This document shows, in pieces, positions 20,700 to 33,159 of a DNA stretch of 64,000 bases. The stretch is taken from positions 72,865,948 to 72,929,947 of the forward strand of contig JAVGWX010000007.1 in the NCBI GenBank assembly GCA_036924085.1, read 5' to 3'. The number at the start of each line of letters is the position of its first letter. Within the stretch, counting starts at the first letter, position 1. This stretch comes from Ariolimax columbianus. Taxonomy: Eukaryota; Mollusca; Gastropoda; Stylommatophora; Arionidae. The notes beneath the pieces are model-generated. The model saw only the letters and a list, made by a program, of their open reading frames with translations. It did no database searches and was not told where the DNA came from. The translations under genes and the position numbers were made by a program.

Positions 20700-22070
20700 T
20701 ATTGGGGAGACGCCTGGTCTCCTACCGGGTCCGACAGCTGAGTGATGGATAGCTGAATGACTTCTATATTTGGTGGTTAGCTGTTGATGCAGAATAAACA
20801 GCCGCGAACCACAAACGGGTGCCTGCTTGGAGGCAGCACTTCATTATGTGAAGAAACACAATTCAAATCACATGTTTATCTAGCCACCCGATAACAAGTC
20901 AACAAGGGAAGCAAACCTAACAGACCTTCAAGATGCGAACTGGTGCGGATTAGGAACAACGATTTTTTTAACATCGAATACTGGAAGCATAAACGGAAAG
21001 AGGAATGAGCTCATGGAAGGTATGAAGAAATCCAAATTGAAAATACTAGCTCTTACAGAAACTCAGAAAAAAATCAGGTGGGCATGGATCTTGGTGGTAA
21101 TTTGCTTCTCTAGGGCGGATTTTCTACTTACCAACAGGGCCGAAGGAAAAGTGGGCTGTATTGCATCCAGAAGTCAAATGGACAACATCAGGTGCTAGAC
21201 ATTTGCCTCCGAGAAGACGGCAAGTTAGTCAACATCGTCTTTGCTTACGTACCGAACTAGGGGAATAGAGCAGATGTCAAGGACGAATTCTTTGATCAGG
21301 AAATCAAAACCAGCAGTGGTGTGAGACATGGCGACATGATATCACCAAACCTCTTCATATTGCTCATTAAAGCCCGTAAGGAGGGGACCAACAAGTACAC
21401 AGTGGGAGATGAGACCAGTCTGTATATCGGAGCTGTCGTTTGCCGATGATGTGGCACTGATTACTTAACCAGAGGCACACCTTCAGGCCAACATCTGGAA
21501 AGAGGAGTGGTCTCGAAAGAAGAAAAGAGAAAAGACATCACATATCTCTTGGTGAACAGCCTCTGGGACAGGTTGAGTAGCTACAATACCTTGAACCTGT
21601 AATAAACCAGAAGATATGTATTTAAGAAGAGTTGGCAGCGTGAAGGGTAGCAACAGGTAAACTTGTTCATGTCATAAATAAAGGATTCATCAGCAAATGA
21701 GAAATAAATATGAAAACTGCGATGGTCGTTGCGACACACCCTACATACCATATTTCACTTATGGATGTGAGTCAATGACAATTACGACAACCCAGAAAAA
21801 CTATCTACAATCGTTAGAAATGAGATCTAGAGAGGGTGGTCCAAGTAATGTGAATAGACAAGGCCCTCAATCAGACAATACGACAAGATTTCGAAGCTCA
21901 GCATTTGCAGTGTTGAGTAGAGAAATCTCAACTTCTTTGGTTTGACTATGTCTGCAGAATGAAAAAAGATCTGCTAACAAAATAGTCATAGGAAACAAAG
22001 AGTCCAGGACCAAACCCAGAGGATGACCCAAAGACCGCGGGGACGACAATATAATAGTCTGTAGGAGACC
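20700..22070 (+). pseudogene. RTE-like LINE, heavily degraded, internally deleted
   Basis: In order on the plus strand: a possible 5' region (20700-20950); EEP endonuclease start (…SINGKRNELMEG, MKKSKLKILALTET at about 20980-21062); further EEP similarity (EDGKLVNIVFAYV near 21215); RT box SSGVRHGDMISPNLF near 21310; ELSFADDVALI near 21430; and YGCESMTITTTQK near 21762. Spacing between the endonuclease and RT boxes is far too short, so most of the RT N-terminus is deleted. Several stops and frameshifts separate the boxes. Motif order and wording match RTE-type elements. It is non-functional. Confidence 0.72.
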
Positions 22071-22867
22071 CTGAACTAGACCAGAACTAGACCAAGACTA
22101 AGATATCGAATAGAATGGCTTGGCTCTTTTTCTAGCAAACCTTTACACTCCAAGGCAGCAAGGGAACGACTAAGTAAGCTTTGTCCATTAAAGCAACTCG
22201 TTGAGGTCTTCTCTTTAGCTAAACATATTTCTTGTTTTGAAAAAATGCACATTCTCTGTAATAACTTCACTTAGTCGCTCCTTTTCTACATAAAGGGCGT
22301 ATAATTCTATATTCACTATCGCCTCCATTAATGTGTTTTCATTCAATGTCGTTTCGTCATAACGTTGTTGAAAGTGCAGGTAAAGCTATGACAATTTTTT
22401 GCTTTGAAAGGCCATCAAAGATAAAGTAGCCAATAGCCAATAACCTGTGGGTTCAATTGTTATAGGTGATTGAACAAAAAAAACCTATATATTAGACATG
22501 TTTCTAAACTCTCAACTCAAAAAACTAAATCAACAGCAACAAAATCCAGCACAACTATAACCTACCACCACATCCTGAGGCAATACCAGGCATCTCATAT
22601 ATTTTGTCTCCACACATTTTAGGAATATGAAATTCACACTGATTCTCTTGTAGCCAAGTTCACTACAGTGACGATAAAGACCTAGTTTCTTTTCCACCCT
22701 TCAGTGACCATGAGAAGTACCCAGACTCTCTTATACACTTCAGCGCTGAGGACGAAGGGAAACTGTAGTAGCCTCCCTTTCTCGTGACCGAGCACTACCA
22801 ATCCCCTACTACATCATCGCATTTCTATTTACAACACAGTAAAGAAGGTAGTTTTTTGTTCGTCTTT
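22071..22867. other. No recognised feature
   Basis: Unassigned sequence between the RTE relic and the 29-bp array. Confidence 0.4.
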
Positions 22868-23158
22868 ATTCTATAACTGTATGAGAATTTCTTGGACAGA
22901 AATAACTGTATGAGAATTTGTTGGCCAGAAGTAACTGTATGAGAATTTATTGGCCAGAAGTAACTGTATGAGAATGTGTTGGCCAGAAGTAACTGTATGA
23001 GAATATGTTGGCCAGAAGTAACTGTATGAGAATTTGTTGGCCAGAAGTAACTGTATGAGAATTTGTTGGCCAGAAGTAACTGTATGAGAATTTGTTGGCC
23101 AGAAGTAACTGTATGAGAATTTGTTGGCCAGAAGTAACTGTATGAGAATATGTTAGAA
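22868..23158. repeat. Minisatellite, 29-bp units, about 10 copies
   Basis: Core AACTGTATGAGAATTTGTTG then GCCAGAAGT, nearly identical between units. Because 29 is not a multiple of three, the repeat cycles through all frames and yields spurious 74- and 119-codon frames on the minus strand. Confidence 0.92.
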
Positions 23159-23439
23159 AGAAATGTACCAAAGGAACATGACATCTGTTTGTATAATTGT
23201 GCCTATGTTCAAACTGGTTTCAAGTAACGTTGTTTCAGTTAAAATCATTAATTTCAGGAGCCTAACAACAACATTAATGAGGAAGCTGGTGTACCGGCAT
23301 ACAAGTTTGCAGATATACAGGTGATTTACCTGTTATGTCATTGCATGACGGACCGCCTTATGTTTGCCTTTTTCACAGTCCACTACTAGGTTGGAATATC
23401 GTTGCCTATAGAATGTTTGCCCGTACAGCGACTAGCAGA

Positions 23440-24838
23440 CTGCTTATTTGGCTTTTCAGCTGCCCAGGAAACTGCAGATATGGCACAATGCAGAGTGGCC
23501 AGAAGCATGAAAGAAATCAATTTATATTCCCCTCCCCAAAAAGAAAACCTGAAGCTGTGCATGAACTACCGAACTATCACGGTAATCAGCCACGCTAGCA
23601 AAATACTCTTGCGAATCCTATTAAGAAGGTTTGCATCTGAAATTCACGTAGTACAGGCAGGTTTTAGGAAAGATAGAGGGACCAGGGACCACATATTCAA
23701 TTTAAGGAATATCTACGAAACATGTAGAGAGTTTAATGTAGACCTGTACACATGTTTCATTGATTACACCAAGGTCTTCTATGCGGTAAAACATCAAAAT
23801 CTGTGGAGAATCATGAAGAAAATGGGGTTTCCTTTGCATGTTGTCCATCTCATTGAAACATTATACCAAGATCAACAAGCCGCTGTCCGAGTATCTGGGC
23901 AAACATCGGATTGGTTTGCAGTACACAAGGGATGTATCCTCTCACCTTATCTGTACAACATATATGCGGAATGTATAATGAGAAATGCTCGAGAAGACGT
24001 GAACATTGAAAGTTTCGACTCATTTACGATTGGGGGGTACGAGATTCCAGAGTTACGATACGCAGATGCCACAGTGATTCTAACAAGAAGTACAGAAGGG
24101 CTAGAGCAGCTACTTTCAGCCGTTAATGAACATAGTAAAGACCCAACCTGTTTATAGACAGAAAGAAAATAAAGATAATTACCACCGATAAAATACGTCA
24201 GCATAAATTTACAGTGTGTCGTGAGGAAATAGATCAGGTCACATATTTTGAATATCTGTGCTCCAGAATTGACAAAAATGGCGACTGCTCGAAAGAAATT
24301 TGAAGAAGACTAGCTATGGCAATGCAGGGACTGAACAGTCTGAAGAAATTATGCCAGAGCACCAACAAAATGATAAAAGTATAAGTCTTGAGAGCCTGTG
24401 TTTTTCCTGTGGCAGTTTATGGTTGCGAATCATGGACTATTACCAAAAACTTCCAGACAAAGAATCGAGTCCTTCGAGTCAAAATGTTACAGAAAGAGCC
24501 TCAGAATACCCTGGACAGAGAAAAAAAAAATGTAGACATTCCGCAAGAGTTGAGCATAGAGGAGAACTGGTTTATCAATTCTATTTTGGCTAGAAAATAC
24601 AAATACTTTGGTCACATCAAAAGACACAACGGTCTCGAGAGAACGGTGATGGAAGGTATGGTGCCAGGCAAAAGAAGAAGTGGTAGACCAAGAAGACGAT
24701 GGCACCAAGATATCCAGGAATGCCTGGGTATGACTGTAGCGAAGGCTGGAGTTTTTGCAAGAGAACGAGTTTCTTTCAGACAGACTGTGATGGGAGCGAC
24801 GTTCTATAAAGGACATGCTATATGATGATGATGATACC
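23440..24838 (+). pseudogene. RTE-like LINE, RT domain to 3' end
   Basis: The main frame (to 24157) has NYRTITVISHASKILLRILL, VQAGFRKDRGTRDHIFNLR, motif A as FIDYTKVFYAVKH, HKGCILSPYLYNIY, and the catalytic box as YADA. Intact RTE elements have FIDYxKAFD and YADD, so the second Asp of each box is lost and the enzyme is dead. After a frameshift, DRKKIKIITTDKIR, then YFEYLCSRIDKNGDCSKEI and a stop, then VFPVAVYGCESWTITK, LARKYKYFGHIKR and RRSGRPRRRWHQDIQ. It ends in TGATGATGATGATA at 24823-24836, the simple-repeat tail typical of RTE elements. Confidence 0.88.
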
Positions 24839-25109
24839 CAGGGCCCACATTGTACGCACACATTGTGTACACAGGACCTCCGAGTGTATCGTCCACATCT
24901 GACAGGACTGAACGCCGATCTCACCTCCTTTGAGACCATGAGACATCTGAAGCTTGCCAGATTCGAGCGCATACCGTTTCATACTTTCGTTATTTGAGAG
25001 ACAAATGTCTTACCTCACAGCTATAGTCACACACATTACCTGTGATATTGGACAAAATGCCCTATTTTATTTATTTATTTTTTTATTTTTATTTTTTTGT
25101 GGGAGGCAA
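24839..25109. other. No recognised feature
   Basis: Unassigned; T-rich from 25060 to 25100. Confidence 0.4.
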
Positions 25110-25425
25110 AAAATGTCGTCCACGTGTCCCGAGTTTGAGAATCCTTCTTAATGTTATGTGGACACAGACTGTGAGTTTGATATATCTGTTGTATTCTAAT
25201 ATGTTTCGTGGTCTGCGAGTTTGAGAACCATGCTGAATTCTTTCAGCCCCACAAACTGTTAGTTTGAAGTTCCTACTTTAATACTGTATGGTCCGCGAAC
25301 TGTGAGTTTAATATCTCTGCTGCGTTCTTTATGCACCGCGAACTACGACTTTGAAATCCCTGCTCAATACTATGTGGTCCGCAAACTATGAGTTTGAGAA
25401 ACTTGCCCTATAACGTACCGTGGAT
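25110..25425. repeat. Degenerate tandem repeat, about 60-bp units, about 5 copies
   Basis: Units share GTGGTCCGCGAACTGTGAGTTTGAGAA and variants. The phrase resembles the termini of hAT-type transposons read inward ('gtggtccgcg…tttgagaacc'), so the array may have grown from a transposon end. That origin is inference only. Confidence 0.65.
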
Positions 25426-25679
25426 GCCGTAAAAAGCGAATAACGATGGTCTGTACACTGGGCTGGCAATTTCATTATTTGACAAAAAGTGCTTTAGAGA
25501 CCAGCACTGCAGGAGTGCAGTTGGTCTGACAGCTTTTTTATCAATAAAAAAAAATGCACAAATCAATTAAGCACAAATAAGTGAGAGAATAGTGGTTAGA
25601 CTGTGGTACTGTTGGCTATATGAGAGCTCATGTACAACGCACAGATGTTACTTGCTGAAACAATCCTAACGTAGCCTGT

Positions 25680-26165
25680 TCTCAATATCTGTCTTTCGAT
25701 TATGTTTTTTATTTCTGTTCTTGATTCTGTTTTCAATATATGTTCCTGGATTATGTTATCAACATCTTTTCTTGGATTATGTGCACAATATCTGTTCTTG
25801 AATAATGTTCTCAATATTATTTCTTGGATTATGTTCTCAATATCTGTTCTTGGATTATGTTCTCAATATATGTTCTCGTTCTACGTTCTCAATATATGAT
25901 CACAATATCTGTATTCAATATAAGTTCTTGGGACTATGTTCTCAATATCGGTTTTAATTATGTTCTCAGTGTCTGTTCTTGGATTATGTTCTAAATATGT
26001 TCCTGGATTACGTTTTCCAAATATGTTTTCAGATTATGTTCTCAATATATGTTCTTCGTATTCTGTTCTCAATATCTGATCACAATATACGCTCTCAATA
26101 TATGTTCTTGGATTATGTTTTCAATATATGATCTCAATATCTGTTCTTGGATTCTGTTCTAAGGT
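25680..26165. repeat. Minisatellite, about 26-bp units, about 18 copies
   Basis: Core GTTCTTGGATTATGTTCTCA then ATATCT, with many one-base variants and some half units. Reading frames across it are artefacts. Confidence 0.88.
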
Positions 26166-27961
26166 ACGCCCAGTAAAAATAGGTTGAATCTCTCCTACTG
26201 ACTTCTGTGACAATTGCTTCTCATACCGTTACACTTCTGACAAACGTGCTCTTTAAATCGTTAGGTCAAGAAACCATTAATTATCACGTGTAATAGAGCT
26301 GCTCAGCACCTATATCAGCCTCTGCTTCAATAAACATACTGAGTTCTACACAACAATCTATAACACACCTTGACTATCTATATTTCTTCAACACAACTGT
26401 GGCACACTTACACTAACTCTTCATGGCAGAAACACAGCTTGATTTGGTACAAAAATGCTAAACAAATTTTTATAGAATTCTTCACGCTTTCCTTTTGATC
26501 TAGTACACATAAACTTAGTTCTAACGCTATCCTTACGATTCCCGTCCCCTGCCTGCTCTAACTACCGAGACATTTCGGGCTTATGCACGTATATTGGTCT
26601 CGTCAAATAACCCAGTTTGATCCCGAGGTCAGTACCTCGCTACCTCGAGATACTGATGCTGCTTCTAACTTGTCTTGCTTTTTCTAACTATTTAGTGTTT
26701 TAGCGCACAGTTCATCAATTTGATGGATGAAGCAATAAGTGTGACGATGTAGATTTTCAAAGCTCATGTTGTTTCTATAGGGATCTGTGAGAGACAATGG
26801 TAACAATTGGCAATCTCTTCTTTACATTTAGCTACAGATCTGCTTCTGCTCTTTTCCTGGCAGATTGGCCGCTCTATTCTCTTATCGACTACATAATGGA
26901 TTATTTTCAACTTCACGACTAAGAATTTTTTCTTCGGAAATTACTTGTGCTAATATGTGTCTCTGTGTGTATAATCCGTCTTTCTGGACCTCGACTCTCA
27001 TTCTTAACTGACACGCATTCTAGACTCTGACCAATCACCATTAAATCTCACCGTCCATCCGGGACAAGTGAGTAAACCTCCATATCTTGGCGATCGCTTA
27101 GATTCGTGCGGAGGTGCTATCTGTTGCGAACTATCTGATATGTGTTTCACTGGTGGCAGTCCATCTTGATTAGCGTAGATGTATGATTGCTGCTTTACTT
27201 CATTTACTGACCAGACTCACTTCGGCGTCCATCTTGATTTATATATGTGAACACTGGGTATTCGGACATTAAAGGATTATTTTTAATTTCTTAAAACCAC
27301 AAAAGGTTGGACGACAGAGCTAGCGTCCAACGCCTAAGTCAAAACCTCTGTGTTCCTTATTTTGCTGGTCGGAAATCTGTTGGTTGGTCGAGGATCTGTT
27401 ATACTTTTGTCTTCTGTTAAAACACCCTATTTCCAACAGTCTGCCTAGTAAAACTAGTACCTACTCATTTACGACCTGACCATCTGAGTTTTAAAAGCCC
27501 TAATGGAAGTAGCATTAATCTGCTAAATATATTACATCAGTAATGGCTTCAATGTGAATGTACACTCGAGTTTACTTGTGTTTCGGATTGAAACAATTAT
27601 CTGTCGACTTGAGTTTCCATTCTTCTGTCGTTTTAAAGGTAATCCGGCCATGAAAAATGCAAAGAAACACACTATCCTACTTGCACCTGGACCTGAGCAA
27701 TTAACCGATTGCTAATATATTCGTTCCCATTAAGGCTTCGCTACACTCAGATGCTCGCACGCAGCTATTCAGTAACATTGCGCATGAAAAGCACTTGCCA
27801 CGAGACTCTGCCACACCTGTAATGAGGTTTCACTGTAATCATGTGAAAAAGAATAGCGATGTATATCGGCAATGTTTAGCACAAGCAGAAGTACGAGGGT
27901 TGAGAAAATATAACAGAAGTCAGGATCTATAGATTATGTGATAGATGCATCAATCATATCT
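26166..27961. other. No recognised feature
   Basis: About 1.8 kb of AT-rich sequence with short frames only. I see no domain, array or element boundary. Confidence 0.4.
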
Positions 27962-28311
27962 GGGATCAAGATGCTAAGTAGCGCATGGGCTGCAGTGGTC
28001 AGCGACCCATAGATGACTGCTAGTGTCAGGGCCAGCGAACCAGAGCTGCCAAGACCCTTCTACACCTCCACGCGGTGGTCCTGGATAACAGGCTGCAGCA
28101 GGGCAGACTGGCTAAGGAGAAGGGATCGAAGAGGGAATTCTAACCCGGTACTCAAAAAATGCTTGCTGAAGTCGGATGTGTTGGACCGAAAGGTGCAAAT
28201 ATCGCAGTCAAGCTGTAAACTACGACACAACGAATTCCGTTCTCTGGACTACATTCTGCTACTTAAGCCCTTTCAGGGTTTGGTAGCGGGAAATTGAGAA
28301 TGAACGAAGCC
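27962..28311 (+). mobile_element. SINE-A copy 1
   Basis: Begins GGGATCAAGATGCTAAGTAG. It has an A-box-like GCTGCAGTGG, then CGACCCATAG, CAGGGCCAGCGAACC, GGCAGACTGGCTAAGGAGAA, the central block (28157-28200) and TTTGGTAGCGGGAAATTGAG, and ends GAACGAAGCCAAGCC. It is nearly full length by comparison with the copy at 30677. A 94-codon frame over it is not a gene. Confidence 0.85.
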
Positions 28312-28629
28312 AAGCCAAGCCAGGCCATTCACAGCTAAATTTGCTAATACTGTGAATATGATCGAATGACTTTGAGGAATTGCCAGATTCGAGTTTGATC
28401 TTTGGCTGTGCTCATCTTGTTGATTATTTCTCTCCATTTAGCCGTTACAGGATTAATTACGCACAACTACATGATGATGGGTGCACTGAAATGCTACACT
28501 CCAGAACTTAAAGAGGGGTTGGAAATTATGTGTAACCTGCTCGGTACTCTACAGCTTTTACTAGGGCACTTAAATACAGCCTTACCATTTGTTAGATTCT
28601 AATCCAGAATGTCACTGAATTCCTTTATT

Positions 28630-28825
28630 ATACACACACGCACGCACGCACGAAGCACACACGCACGCAAACGCACACACACATACACACACATGCACAC
28701 GCACACATATATACACATACATACATACACACACATATATATACATACATTCACACATACACACATACATACAGACACACATACACACATGCATACAGAC
28801 ACACATACACACATACACACGTACA
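28630..28825. repeat. (CA)n-rich microsatellite with CATA/CGCA variants
   Basis: A purine-pyrimidine alternating tract of ACAC, GCAC and ATAC units over about 200 bp. Cys/Val/Met or His/Thr repeat frames on both strands come from it. Confidence 0.92.
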
Positions 28826-29008
28826 TATATAATGCTGAAACTAACGTGCTAAGCTCATAATGATTTGATAAACTGACACACGTTTGAGTATTTTCATTTG
28901 TTTTGTTTTTTTTTTTGCTTCTTCTGAGACTTATATTCCATTACACAGCAGAAATTGTCATACAGTTTATATGGATTTTGTTACTTTATTTATATAGCAA
29001 CATATTAC

Positions 29009-29246
29009 CAGTGTTTCTCATATTGTGTTACGTAATAAGAACCTTTGTACTTGTGTCACAGATCTCATGACAGTGAAACTCCTATTGTATTCTGGTCCAT
29101 TACACGCTAGTGAAAAGATTGGCACATGTCTTGCCTATCTTGGATATGTATTGATCATGAAAGTAAACATACATTATATAGTAAATTTATATAACCTTCA
29201 CGTCACACTCAGATGAGCATGGCGGTACCCCGTTTGAGAAGCACTG
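29009..29246. mobile_element. Possible hAT-type MITE
   Basis: The left end CAGTGTTTCTCATA and the right end (reverse complement CAGTGCTTCTCAAA) form about 14-bp imperfect inverted repeats of the form CAGTGxTTCTCAxA, typical of hAT transposons. The 238-bp interior is AT-rich and non-coding. The 8-bp flanks (CATATTAC and TATAATAT) do not match as a TSD, so it is either old or a chance pairing. Confidence 0.45.
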
Positions 29247-30174
29247 TATAATATGTTGTTTCCTGATTTTACGGCTACAGATTCGGTTTTGTAAGTTGCT
29301 CCGGGTACTTTTCAGAACAGCAATGTTGTAGGAAGTTAGTCGTGTATTTAATGCTGATGTAATCGAGAAAGCTCATGCTTAACTGCATGTTCTCTTCAAC
29401 AGATCTTCTACTTTGAAGTCTGAAAGTTGTTTACTGATGGCACAAACATACAGGATTACTGATTCAAGCAATAGGCTCATCAAAATAGTGTCAGTGACGC
29501 ACGATCTTTAACTGATGTTTGTTTCCACACCTGGCCAAGACAACATAAACATTTGTGGTTCTTCTTAACTCCATTTGTGCTTTGTATGGAGCATAGGACA
29601 ACCTGTGTAGCTGATCCAAATGATGAGCCCTACGCCAAAGCAATATATGCATTTGCAGTAGTGGTTTCTCTGGCAATCTATCCTATATCGTTCGATTGTC
29701 TAGCCACAAACACATCCCTCTATAGTCGCTTTTCACAACAAGCTTGGAAAGTTAAAGTGGTTATATTCTTTGCTCCGCGTGATCCACAAGGATATTATTT
29801 GATATGTTGTATTTACGTGTTTACAAACCTTCTGTTCTTGCTTTATGTGCTGAATCTACCAAACAGATGTGTGATATGTGTGTCTGTGTATCTAGGTGAA
29901 TGGAGAATGACGGCTGTGTTCTTAATTAGGCAGATTTATTTGACGAAAATAGAATCAGAAATATGCTTTACAGAGTATATGGTTTGATATTTCTATCAGT
30001 AAATTGTAAATGAGGTCTCTACAACCAAGTAAATACACACACACGAATACAGACGTCTTCCATCGGTTGACTTGAATCTTTTTTAATCAGTTTTATATGT
30101 AGGATCTGTTTTTGTCAGACTTTGAAATGTGTCTGTTTATGTGAGGTATTCACATTGGAAAATTCAAGCCTTCT
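29247..30174. other. No recognised feature
   Basis: Contains a 144-codon plus-strand frame (29553-29987) that is hydrophobic and has no recognisable domain. Base composition and lack of context suggest chance. Confidence 0.4.
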
Positions 30175-30400
30175 GAAAAAAAATAAAACGTAAAGGTAAC
30201 ACCATAGCAGACACTGCTGTCGGGAACCAAGTGTTAGAGATTTCACTGTGCAGTATTAAACTTCAGCCATTTTATGAGGTAGAGTGACCAATTTCTTTTT
30301 TCTCTGCAAGTCCTTCCATAACAGTAAGCCAACTACCCATTTACAGCTGAGCTAACAAGAGCGAGTCGATAGTCAGGATGGAATCCATCACACTTGACGC
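30175..30400 (+). repeat. Dispersed repeat D, copy 1
   Basis: Shares a series of landmarks with 41600-41790: CCATAGCAGACACTG versus CCATAACAGACACTA, AAGTGTTAGAGA in both, TTATGAGGT, and CATTTACAGCTGAGCT versus TATTTACGGCTGGATA followed by GAGCGAGTCGA versus GAGAGTGTCGA. It is probably an old dispersed element. I cannot tell its class. Confidence 0.6.
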
Positions 30401-30664
30401 AAGAAACGAACGATATAACAAATAATGCTGTTTAGAGTTTTATATAAACTATTATAATCCTTTTGTTACATTAGGTCTGAGGGCACGCAGATAAAAAATA
30501 CAGAGATTATAAGAATAAAATCCGCTAAAAACTTTCAGATTGTACTGGGAAACTAGATATTACAAGCGCTAGATTAGTCCATATATCTTGATAGTAATAT
30601 TGACAAAGTCGGAATTAGTGATAGTTATAACAAATTAAGAATACATAACGCCGGATCGACCTTT
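30401..30664. other. No recognised feature
   Basis: AT-rich spacer before the SINE-A insertion. Confidence 0.4.
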
Positions 30665-31038
30665 ACTGGTCTGCAGGGGATCAAGGTGCTGAGCAGCGCG
30701 GGAGCTGCAGTGGTTAGCGACCCATAGCTGACTGCTAGCGTCAGGGCCAGCGAACCATAGCTGCCAAGACCCTTCTACACCTCCACGCGGTGATCCTGGA
30801 TAACAGGCTGCAGCAGGGCAGACTGGCTAAGGAGAACGGATCGAAGAGGGAATGCTAACCCGGTACTCAAAAAATGCTTGCTGAAGTCGGATGTGTTGGA
30901 CCGAAAAGTGCAAATATCGCAGTCAAGCTGTAAACTACGACACAACGCATTCCGTTCTCTGGACTACATTCTGCTACTTTCAGGGTTTGGTAGTGGGAGA
31001 TTGAGAACGAACGAAGAAGAAAAAGAACTGGTCTGCAG
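30665..31038 (+). mobile_element. SINE-A copy 2, full length with 12-bp TSD
   Basis: The element is 30677-31026 (350 bp). The TSD ACTGGTCTGCAG is at 30665-30676 and 31027-31038 and is identical. It starts GGGATCAAGGTGCTGAGCAG, has the A-box-like GCTGCAGTGG at 30704-30713, a central block with TGCTGAAGTCGGATGTGTTG, and a tail ACGAACGAAGAAGAAAAAGA. The clean TSD defines both ends of the family. I found no clear B box; GGGATCGAAGAGG is a weak candidate. Confidence 0.9.
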
Positions 31039-31419
31039 AATTTGTGGAAATTGAAAGAAATAAGTCCGCCTCTAATGTATACTTCTGTGACACGAGACGC
31101 AAAGAAAAGTACAACTAAAACATTCGGATCTAAATACTTATGGAGAATGGGAGTCGATACAAACCGAAAAACGGCAGGAAAGAATTGGATTGATGGAAAC
31201 GTTGATGCATAACATGAAGATATGGCGAGTATTTATTTAGGACCTATGCTTCGCAGGGAGTTAAAGGGTTTTGACGGATAATTGAATCGTTTTGTTCAAA
31301 AAGACTCTGTACTCGTAATTGGATCGCCCCTGTCCCAATTTCAAGGAATAACTCACATAATGTAAATTTCTTTGCAAGAAATGGTCACACACACACACAA
31401 TTATATATATTAATATATT

Positions 31420-31451
<32 letters not shown>

Positions 31452-33155
31452 TTTACAAGTGATATAGTACTGGGCTGTGTTTAGAAATACAATTTTTTTA
31501 AATATACACAATTCAGTAGAAAATACAAATGAAGCCAACAATGTTAGTTCAGTATATAAAAGAAATTTGCTGTTGTCAAAATCAGATTTGGTATCCATAC
31601 ATTGTGTCAGCATTTGCTGGTAAACAATATTTTTCGTACGACCATATAATCATATGCCCATTGTTAGGGAAGAGAACGACAGAAATGTTCAAAAGCTAAG
31701 AACCCTATGTCAGATTTGCGTGCGGAGGCAACTCTATTTTTTTTAAATTGGTAATGTCCCTTATCAGGATTCTACGTTTATAGCGAAATGAGCACATGCC
31801 CATAAAATTTGAAGGAAACGATATAGCGACTTGAAATATGTTGCTCTAGTCTACAAATCGTCCGTAGAATGATCCGTAAAAATTTCACTTGCACGTATAC
31901 TTCCGTTCTCAAGTTATGGGTTCTTAAAACAATACACAGGTTCATAAATATAGTATATATAGGGTGCAGAGCTCAAACAAATCCGAGTGTCGCATACGAG
32001 ATCATTTGGAGGAATCGCTTCTTACTATGTTATGAATTGTCGGTTAAGGTTTGATAGACAATTCAACGTTTTGAAAATTCATGCTCCAGCTTGAGAACTG
32101 TGTCCTATATTATTTTTCCACCAGCATCATTTTATCTGGTCATCCATCGTATCATAGAGGCGACGAACAGTTTATTTATTTAGTAAAGTTATTTCTTTAA
32201 GATAAATTAAGCAATGAACTTCGACCGTAAGCTCTGTGTGAATAGTAATAGTTAGAAATTTTCAATCTATGGAGGAGATTTTTTAATGAATCTACAAACT
32301 TTTGTTTGTTTCATCTCCGAACGTTTCTTTTATTTAGGCGACATAATTTTATAAGAGGCTGATTTTAAAATTCTGATCAATAGTTCTTCATATAATTATC
32401 TTTACAACTGCACCATGAGAAAGAACAAGCAAAACATGTAATCCTCTTTGTATGATCTCTCAATGAATCAAATCATAAAGTCCCTTGTCGGGTACGGGTT
32501 CTCAACAAATTCAGGCCTGGTTACCCTTATTCTGGACCACATGTCCCAGTTCTGTCCGCATCTTTCCTGTTCCCTCTATGTTTGTCTCGAACTCTCTTCT
32601 CCGTGTGTGTTTTAGTCTGCCTATGGTTCCCTGTCTTGATGATTCCAGAGCAGAGAATGTTATGTAGTGATATCAACTGGATTACTTAATGTGGGTCCTA
32701 TCCAACACAAGCGCCTTTCCCGCTGTTATATGTCTGATTCTTTCCTAGTCAAACATTATTCATCTTATAATACTATTTCAATTCAAATTCCTAGCAGACT
32801 CTCATTAAACAAAATAATGCAGTTTATTCGTTGATGTTTTTGTTGTTCTCCGTGTTTCATGGCCATAAACTAGAACCAACTTTACATTGGAATTGAACAT
32901 TATTATAGTTGTGTTGAACGGGAGTTCTGCTGATTTCCGTGAAGTTCTTCAATACAATGAATATTACTGCTAACATATAAGAATGCTTGCACATTTTTTG
33001 TATCATTCTATTTCTCAACACAATATGAATGTCGTTAGTTGCACTTATTTTTTAATTCTTTTTTAAAAAATTTTTGAGGGATGTTTTTTTGTCTGTGTCT
33101 TCTCATCCCCAATTTATGGGGCATCGCGTCAACTGTTTATTTTATTTTTCAAATC
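31039..33155. other. No recognised feature apart from a (CA)n(TA)n tract
   Basis: Microsatellite (CA)n followed by (TA)n near 31389-31451. The rest is AT-rich with no supported gene or element. Confidence 0.45.
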
Positions 33156-33159
33156 ATTG

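Noticed and set aside
29553..29987. 144-codon hydrophobic frame, possible membrane protein exon
   Set aside because: No recognisable family, no splice signals I can defend, and a length plausible by chance in AT-rich DNA. A protein search and RNA-seq would decide it.
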